Below are positions 42,650-47,658 of a stretch of 47,658 nt of DNA, in pieces. A program made the position numbers and the translations under genes. Numbering within the stretch: the stretch's first letter is position 1; the number at the start of each line of letters is the position of its first letter. Source of the DNA: Clostridiales bacterium (GTDB taxonomy: Bacteria; Bacillota; Clostridia; Oscillospirales; QAMX01); assembly GCA_012800055.1 (NCBI GenBank), contig JAAZKA010000015.1, forward strand, positions 1-47,658, read 5' to 3'. Under the pieces are notes generated by a model, which was not told where the DNA came from, searched no databases, and was given only the letters and a program-made list of their open reading frames with translations.

Positions 42650-44653
42650 ATGATCAACACACCGGACAATATGGAGGCAATACTGAATCATCAAATCTGC
42701 GGCTTTCATCAGTATGTATTGACCCCCCCTATTCACCTGAACTATGTGAGCCACAATTTTTGCGAATTGGTCGGTATTCCGAAAGAAGATTTATTGGATG
42801 ATAAAAAAGATCTTTACGAGCAGCTGGTATACCCGGCAGATCGTAAAAAGTATTCCGATTTCATAGATAAAATCTCGTCGAAAGAACAGCCCCTTACCGG
42901 AGAATATCGCCTTGTAAAAAAGGATGGAACAATTCTCTACGTAAGGGATACTGTCACGCCCAGAAGAATGGATAATGGAATCCTTGTCGGATGTTCTGTT
43001 TTGACGGACATAACCGACATGAAAAACGGAAATGATGATCTGCGATTTTTGAATGAGACCATTCCTTACGGATTTTTAAGATACACTTGCGAAAAGCAGC
43101 CGCATATTACATATATCAATCAAAAAATGATTGAACTTCTGCGCTTCCCCAAAGTAAAAGACGGCGAAATAGATTATCTGGAAATGTATAAGAGCAATAT
43201 TTTCCTGATGATCCCCATGGAGGAACGCCGCAGATTTTCAAAATATCTCAATCGTGTTTACTCTGCCGATGCTCCCATCGCCGGAGACATGACATTGCTT
43301 CGATGTGACGGAACGCGTGCGCATATTTTTGGATGGGTTACAAAGTGCATCAACGAACAAGGGAAAACCGAATTCCAAAGTGTTTGCATGGATATAACGG
43401 AGAGCTATCAGGAAAGAAAGACGAACGAAAACAAACGCTATCTCCAGGCCCTTACGGATGTTTACGACAAAATATTCGAGTTTAATCTGGATACAAATAC
43501 TGTAAAGTGTTTACATTGTGATGAAGCGTCCTATTTTAAGCGCTTTGAGGGTATAGCAATGCAGATCGAGGATGCAGTGAACAGGTGGTTGATTGACTCT
43601 GTGTCCCCGGAACATCAAGACGGTATTCGTCGGTTTTTTATAGATTTCCGTCAAAAGCGGCTGCACGAAACGGATGGGAAACCTCCTCAGATTTTCTATA
43701 AAGCTCGTTCTACCGATCATAGTATCAAACAATACACGGGCGTATTTATCAAGATTGATGAATCTGTGAGTTTTTATTGTTGTCGAGAAATAAAAGACAC
43801 AGCGAATTCCGTGGCATTGAAGGCTGAAAACGACCAGTTGAAAGGGAAAATGCGTGACCTGGTTATGCAGTTTTCTGATGGCATTGCAGCCTTTGAAGTT
43901 TCGCCGGAAGGCATGGTAAAGCCGCTCTATGCAACCGAAAATGTATGTGAGTTCTTTGGCTATACTGAGGAAGAATGGCTCCCGTTGACAGAGCGATTCA
44001 CTCCCTTAGAAAACTTCGTAGCGTACAGTGAGGTAGCTTATGAGAGTTTTACGGAACTTCTGAGAACGGGAGAAGCAGAGTTTACTTATTTTGACTATCA
44101 ATCCGATACAGAGCGTAAAATCAAAGCAATCTGTTCCGAAAAAGAGCCGAACACCAATGCGCCGCGCTATGTAATGCTTTATGCTGTAGAAGGAAAAACA
44201 GAGACCGATAGGCAGACCTTGCCGGAGAACCGCACCGTATCCATCCGTACTTTCGGATATTTCGATGTATTCATCGGGGATAATCCGATTGCATTCCGCA
44301 ACAAAAAGTCCAAGGAGCTTTTTGCCTTGTTGGTTGATCGTAAAGGCGGTTATGTTACTTCGGAAGAAGCTATCGGCTTCTTATGGGAGGATGAGCCGGC
44401 CAACACATTGACGCTGTCAAGGTATCGCAAAGTTGCCCTCCGCCTAAAAAGCACATTAGAGGAGTACGGAATTTCCGATGTTGTTGAAGCTGTGGACGGA
44501 AAGCGCCGTATTGTCCTGGACAAGGTCGAGTGCGATCTGTATCAATATCTTTCCGGCAAAGAAGAATATGCGCAGCTTTTCAAAGGGAGTTACCTGACGA
44601 ATTACAGTTGGGGGGAAACAACTCTGGGAGAGTTGATGAATCATCAGAAATGA
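42650..44653 (+). CDS. PAS-domain sensor fused to OmpR/SARP-like winged-helix DNA-binding domain
   Basis: 667 residues, no membrane segment. Two PAS-like units fill about 20-245 (ILVGCSVLTDITDMK and FQSVCMDITESYQER are typical PAC ends), a less clear region lies at about 250-390, another PAS unit at about 395-510 (VMQFSDGIAAFEVSPEG...ENVCEFFGYTEEEW), and the C-terminus from about 525 (IRTFGYFDVFIGDNPIAFRN, KSKELFALLVDRKGGYVTSEEAI, ALRLKSTLEEYG) is the winged helix of SARP-type regulators. No receiver or kinase domain exists, so it is a one-component sensor, perhaps of an acyl or aromatic ligand. AAGGAG lies 5 nt before ATG. Its stop overlaps the thioesterase start. It may control the fatty-acid operon (inference). 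Confidence 0.85.
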   Translation: MINTPDNMEAILNHQICGFHQYVLTPPIHLNYVSHNFCELVGIPKEDLLDDKKDLYEQLVYPADRKKYSDFIDKISSKEQPLTGEYRLVKKDGTILYVRDTVTPRRMDNGILVGCSVLTDITDMKNGNDDLRFLNETIPYGFLRYTCEKQPHITYINQKMIELLRFPKVKDGEIDYLEMYKSNIFLMIPMEERRRFSKYLNRVYSADAPIAGDMTLLRCDGTRAHIFGWVTKCINEQGKTEFQSVCMDITESYQERKTNENKRYLQALTDVYDKIFEFNLDTNTVKCLHCDEASYFKRFEGIAMQIEDAVNRWLIDSVSPEHQDGIRRFFIDFRQKRLHETDGKPPQIFYKARSTDHSIKQYTGVFIKIDESVSFYCCREIKDTANSVALKAENDQLKGKMRDLVMQFSDGIAAFEVSPEGMVKPLYATENVCEFFGYTEEEWLPLTERFTPLENFVAYSEVAYESFTELLRTGEAEFTYFDYQSDTERKIKAICSEKEPNTNAPRYVMLYAVEGKTETDRQTLPENRTVSIRTFGYFDVFIGDNPIAFRNKKSKELFALLVDRKGGYVTSEEAIGFLWEDEPANTLTLSRYRKVALRLKSTLEEYGISDVVEAVDGKRRIVLDKVECDLYQYLSGKEEYAQLFKGSYLTNYSWGETTLGELMNHQK

Positions 44654-45069
44654 GCCTTTTTATGAGCAAGTACATACATAAGGTCAACTATTATGAGACC
44701 GATAAAATGGGGATAACGCATCACTCAAACTATATTCGATTTATGGAAGAAGCCAAGATGGATTTTCTTTTCAAGATCGGTTATCCTATGACGGCATTGG
44801 AACGCGCAGGAATCACCTCTCCGGTCGTTTCGGTGAACTGCGAATATAAGCATACAACCACTTATGGCGACGAAATTGAGATTGAGGTATGCGTAACCGG
44901 GTATACGGGCGTCAGATTGGCGCTTTCCTATACAATGAAAGATACGGCAAATGATGTTTTGGTGGCAAATGCAGCATCTGTCAATTGCTTTATTAATTCA
45001 GAGGGAAAGCCAATTTCGTTAAAAAGATATTTTCCTGAGCTTGACGCAATCTTGAGAGCAACCAATTAA
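44650..45069 (+). CDS. Acyl-CoA/acyl-ACP thioesterase, 4HBT hot-dog family
   Basis: 139 residues. VNYYETDKMGITHHSNYIRFMEEA is the YbgC/FadM-like signature, with the catalytic Asp in YETDKMG. It hydrolyses a thioester to release the acid. ATG 44650 overlaps the regulator stop (ATGA); ATG 44662 is an alternative but without a ribosome binding site. The link to the PAS regulator and the acyl-CoA ligase suggests a loop of acyl release, sensing and re-activation (inference). Confidence 0.88.
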   Translation: MSLFMSKYIHKVNYYETDKMGITHHSNYIRFMEEAKMDFLFKIGYPMTALERAGITSPVVSVNCEYKHTTTYGDEIEIEVCVTGYTGVRLALSYTMKDTANDVLVANAASVNCFINSEGKPISLKRYFPELDAILRATN

Positions 45070-45137
45070 CCGCTTAAAGTATACGAAGAAGCGCGAAACT
45101 GCCCTATGAGACAGTTCAATCGAAAGGAATCCACATA

Positions 45138-45860
45138 ATGAGCATTACCACGATTTTATTTGATTTGGACGGTACGCTCCTGCCGATGGATCTGGATGTT
45201 TTTACCGACGCTTATTTAAAAGACTTGGCAATGACTGCAGCACCTGCCGGATATGAACCGAAAGCTTTTTATAAAGCTGTCATCACCGGAACATATGCCA
45301 TGGTCAAAAATGATGGCAGTAAAACAAATGAGGAAGTGTTTTGGGATGCCGTTGCCGACATTTTTGGCGACAAGATAAAACACGATATACATATTTTTGA
45401 TGAATATTATCGGACAGGTTTTCAAAAAATTCGATCTGTTTGCGGCTATACCCCAAAAGCTAAAGAATTGATCAATAGAATCAAGGCGAAAGGATACCGT
45501 GTCGTACTGGCAACCAATCCGCTGTTTCCGGCAGCTGCAACCGAAAGCCGGATTCGATGGGCCGGACTTGAACCAAGTGACTTTGAAATATACACTACGT
45601 ATGAGTACGCTCACTATTGCAAACCAAATCCCCAATATTATCAGGAGATTCTCAATAAGCTGCAGCTTACACCTGAAGAATGTTTAATGGTTGGAAACGA
45701 TGTGAGTGATGATATGGCTGCCAAACAGCTTGGAATGAAAGTATTTCTGCTTACGGACTGCTTAATCAACAAGTACGGTGCTGATATATCCGTTTATCCC
45801 CACGGCAGCTATGATGAACTGAACACATTTATTGATGGTTTAGGCGATAATATAAAATAA
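45138..45860 (+). CDS. HAD-superfamily hydrolase (phosphatase)
   Basis: 240 residues. Motif I FDLDGTLL holds the nucleophile and acid Asp, motif II lies in VVLATNP, motif III Lys in CKPNPQYY, and motif IV in MVGNDVSDDMAA. A helical cap sits between motifs I and II (C1 type), so small phosphorylated metabolites are likely substrates. AAAGGA lies 9 nt before ATG. It is 68 nt after the thioesterase, with no terminator recognised between them (an AACTG/CAGTT stem lies at about 45097-45116). Confidence 0.9.
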   Translation: MSITTILFDLDGTLLPMDLDVFTDAYLKDLAMTAAPAGYEPKAFYKAVITGTYAMVKNDGSKTNEEVFWDAVADIFGDKIKHDIHIFDEYYRTGFQKIRSVCGYTPKAKELINRIKAKGYRVVLATNPLFPAAATESRIRWAGLEPSDFEIYTTYEYAHYCKPNPQYYQEILNKLQLTPEECLMVGNDVSDDMAAKQLGMKVFLLTDCLINKYGADISVYPHGSYDELNTFIDGLGDNIK

Positions 45861-45900
45861 AAATGAAAGTGAATATTTGGCTCACTTTCATTTTTTATTT
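45861..45900 (+). terminator. Intrinsic terminator at the right end of the fatty-acid region
   Basis: AAATGAAAGTGA (45861-45872) pairs perfectly with TCACTTTCATTT (45882-45893), followed by a T-rich run. It closes the lower-GC block. Confidence 0.9.
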
Positions 45901-45904
45901 TTGC

Positions 45905-46172
45905 AGAATAACCCCTGGACCAATCTCATCTCAAAAGGCCAGAGGGAATTGTCCTGCGTCAAACCCTCTACAAAGCCAAGACACAGCAGTTCCGTTCGGG
46001 GCAGTCAAACTGCCCCGGGGACAGAAAATCGGCATAGCCGGATTTCTCCAAACGATGCCGATATCATTTCAAGGTATATAATTTCTTAGTGAGCCGTCCT
46101 TTAGCCGCCGGTTTCTTATATTCCGCCTTGAATGCGCCGTGCGCCGTCAGACCGACATTGGGAGCTTTGCCA
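45905..46172. other. Non-coding gap with two perfect hairpins
   Basis: No convincing gene. CGGGGCAGT (45997-46005) pairs with ACTGCCCCG (46009-46017) around a 3-nt loop, and ATCGGCAT (46028-46035) pairs with ATGCCGAT (46055-46062). Open frames of about 70 codons here have no ribosome binding site. The dense structure suggests a small RNA, a repeat element, or a mobile-element remnant at the composition boundary. Confidence 0.4.
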
Positions 46173-46177
46173 TCACC
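46064..46177 (-). pseudogene. Possible C-terminal gene remnant
   Basis: A leftward frame of 38 codons (ending LTKKLYTLK, stop at 46066-46064) reads like the basic tail of a real protein (...AEYKKPAAKGRLTKK) but has no start or ribosome binding site and runs into the stop of the isomerase gene in another frame. It may be a leftover from a gene cut away when the A/T-richer block joined here. Chance is a serious alternative. Confidence 0.25.
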
Positions 46178-47051
46178 CCTCGTACGCGATCAGATACTTC
46201 CCGATTTCGACGAGATAGCCCACATACGCGTCACGCGCGGCGCAGGCATCGGACGGGATGCGACTGACGTCGACCTCATAGTTGAAGTCGCCGGGATATT
46301 CGATTTCACGCAGTGCAAGCATCAGCCGTTTCCAGTTGACCGTCGCGGTAAAGGGCGGGCAGTGGTCATCGGACAGGCCGAAGTTGTCGTTGATGTGCAG
46401 CATTTTCAGACGCTCACCGAATGCGCGGATGGCGGCGGCGTGGTTCAAACCGCAGGCATTGGCATGACCGGTGTCCAGGCAGATACCGATGGTCTGCGCA
46501 CCGACCTTCTCCCGCAGCGCGTCCACAACGGCATTCAGGTTCTCGGCGGTCGCGCAATAGCGGCGGTACGGCACGAGCACGCGGTCGACCATATTCTCAA
46601 CGGCAAGCCCTACGCCGCATTCCTTCGCGAGATGGGCAAACGGCGTCAGGTGATTGATCGAGCGCTCGAACGCGGCGTCGGCGTCATAGTCGGGGATTGC
46701 CATGTCGTAGGGATGGATAGCCGTCCACTCAACACCGAGGATCGCGCATGCCTCGATGGCACGGTTGACGCGGCGGGTAAAATATGCCCACCCGTCGGTA
46801 TCATCGGGCCTGGGATAACTGAACGGGACATGGGCATAACGGAAGCGCGCGCCGAGCGACTCCGCGACGGCTTTAGCCTCCTGTACGGGTGTCTTCCAGT
46901 CCTCACCGTCCGCGAGAAACGGGACGGAGTGGAACGGGAAGTCGAGTACGGTGAACCCCATGCGCACACAGTCGCGGATGGCGTCGGGGATGGAATGGAA
47001 AGAACCGTCGGAGAAGCGGTAGTAGGGGGAAATGGTGGTGGAAAGCTGCAT
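46173..47051 (-). CDS. Sugar phosphate isomerase/epimerase, xylose-isomerase-like TIM barrel
   Basis: 292 residues. Barrel motifs with metal ligands: AIHPYD, LAVENM (Glu), GICLDTGHAN (Asp, His), LHINDNFG (His), and FNYEVDV (Glu at the last strand). This fits the AP-endonuclease-2/xylose-isomerase-like family, which isomerises or dehydrates sugars and inositols; the exact substrate is unknown. ATG 47051 has GGAGG 5 nt upstream. It follows the M55 peptidase gene after 52 nt containing a hairpin. Confidence 0.87.
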   Translation of the reverse strand: MQLSTTISPYYRFSDGSFHSIPDAIRDCVRMGFTVLDFPFHSVPFLADGEDWKTPVQEAKAVAESLGARFRYAHVPFSYPRPDDTDGWAYFTRRVNRAIEACAILGVEWTAIHPYDMAIPDYDADAAFERSINHLTPFAHLAKECGVGLAVENMVDRVLVPYRRYCATAENLNAVVDALREKVGAQTIGICLDTGHANACGLNHAAAIRAFGERLKMLHINDNFGLSDDHCPPFTATVNWKRLMLALREIEYPGDFNYEVDVSRIPSDACAARDAYVGYLVEIGKYLIAYEG

Positions 47052-47068
47052 AAGAACCTCCGTAAAGC

Positions 47069-47089
47069 GGGGACACCACAAGTGTCCCC
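47069..47089. terminator. Hairpin between the M55 peptidase and isomerase genes
   Basis: GGGGACAC (47069-47076) pairs with GTGTCCCC (47082-47089), 5-nt loop. The T-rich side is on the plus strand, opposite to the genes, so for the leftward transcript it is more likely a processing or attenuation element than a full terminator. Confidence 0.4.
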
Positions 47090-47103
47090 TTTATTTAAAA
47101 GAA

Positions 47104-47658
47104 TTACAGGATAAAACGTACGGCGCGCTGGATTTCGTAAAAGCTGGAGGATGTATATATGATGGTCTTCGCGCCGTCCATAGATGCGCCGGGATAGTAG
47201 CTCTTGGCGTGTGCGGCGGAATGGTCACGGTAACGCACGGTGAGCGTGAAGGTTTTCGGGAGCGCTATGTGACAGAGGGAACTATCGCCGGAGAGCGCGA
47301 TCTGCACGCTTTCACGGATGCGCTGTACGGCAAGCCGCGGATGGATGGACATCGTCCCGGCGCCGCGTCCGACGTTTGTGACGACCGTTGTGATGCCCGG
47401 GATGAGTGTCTCCGCCTCCCGACAGATGCCCTCGTCGCCCGATATGAACACGACCGGGACGTTCAGTGTCGCTGACATGTAGGCATTGTAGCGGAACTCG
47501 CTCAACAGCTCGCCGTTCAGGAGGATATACTCATAGGTCTTACTCGAGAAGGTGTGGGCGAGCGGGTTGGCGTCGGTGCCGGCAGCGCTGTGATAACCGG
47601 TCATCATACATGCGTCGAACGGCTGGCACTGCATCCCGCTGAGCATTGTGTAGAGGTC
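47104..47658 (-). CDS. M55-family D-aminopeptidase (DppA-like), N-terminus outside window
   Basis: 185 codons visible, start beyond the window edge. LSGMQCQPFDACMMTGYHSAAGTDANPLAHTFS matches the M55 zinc peptidase region (metal-binding His in TGYHSAAG), and VVFISGDEGICREA holds the conserved acidic zinc-ligand and catalytic region. The missing N-terminal part would supply the first DxE zinc ligands. Such enzymes remove D-amino acids from peptides such as cell-wall fragments. No dipeptide transporter is visible in the window. Confidence 0.85.
   Translation of the reverse strand, partial: DLYTMLSGMQCQPFDACMMTGYHSAAGTDANPLAHTFSSKTYEYILLNGELLSEFRYNAYMSATLNVPVVFISGDEGICREAETLIPGITTVVTNVGRGAGTMSIHPRLAVQRIRESVQIALSGDSSLCHIALPKTFTLTVRYRDHSAAHAKSYYPGASMDGAKTIIYTSSSFYEIQRAVRFIL

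Noticed and set aside
42592-42801. 69-codon frame overlapping the PAS regulator start
   Set aside because: Out of frame with the strong AAGGAG-ATG at 42650 and without its own start signal.
46089-47114. 341-codon open frame antisense to the isomerase gene
   Set aside because: The isomerase frame has metal-ligand motifs and GGAGG; this frame has none.

Overview
The window looks like chromosome of a GC-rich, strictly fermentative member of the Clostridia (Bacillota). This rests on AGGAGG-type ribosome binding sites, type III glutamine synthetase, FMN-dependent FabK as the only enoyl-ACP reductase seen, a KtrAB potassium system, an ApbE/NusG-II/Gx-transporter set, and frequent TTG/GTG starts. 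This is inference from gene content; no rRNA, tRNA, CRISPR array, complete insertion sequence or phage module was recognised.

Left part (1-19 kb, GC-rich): a secreted GH24-type lysozyme (cut by the window edge); galactonate dehydratase coupled to a CLC anion transporter; a leftward four-gene operon (ceramidase-like hydrolase, a degenerate flavoprotein, an FAD oxidoreductase with a helical-repeat tail, an amidohydrolase); a cation/proton antiporter with a LysR regulator; a leftward five-gene operon (GH2 beta-mannosidase, ApbE, NusG-II protein, Gx transporter, amidohydrolase); then a D-2-hydroxyacid dehydrogenase, a class III aminotransferase and a nitroreductase. Much of this reads as catabolism of plant- or host-derived sugars and sugar acids plus flavin redox chemistry.

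Middle (19-32.8 kb, GC-rich): a leftward pair of type III glutamine synthetase and a DUF4832-like protein; carA followed by a 1349-residue CarB-DapF fusion, driven by a near-consensus promoter and preceded by a leader with an intrinsic terminator; ktrB-ktrA; a MATE exporter and a flavodoxin-like reductase.

Right part (about 32.8-45.9 kb, visibly lower GC, more A/T-ending codons): a complete type II fatty-acid synthesis and acetyl-CoA carboxylase operon (acpP-fabK-fabD-fabG-fabF-accB-fabZ-accC-accD-accA) without fabH, ending in an acyl-CoA ligase, followed by a PAS/winged-helix regulator, a hot-dog thioesterase and a HAD phosphatase. Strong terminators bound it on both sides. From about 46.1 kb the GC-rich style returns with a TIM-barrel isomerase and a partial M55 D-aminopeptidase.

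Most notable: the CarB-DapF fusion, whose epimerase half has Ser in place of the first catalytic Cys; the carA leader; the extracellular-flavin mini-cluster inside a glycosidase operon; the ceramidase/flavoprotein operon; and the compositionally distinct fatty-acid island with its own ligase, thioesterase and PAS regulator.
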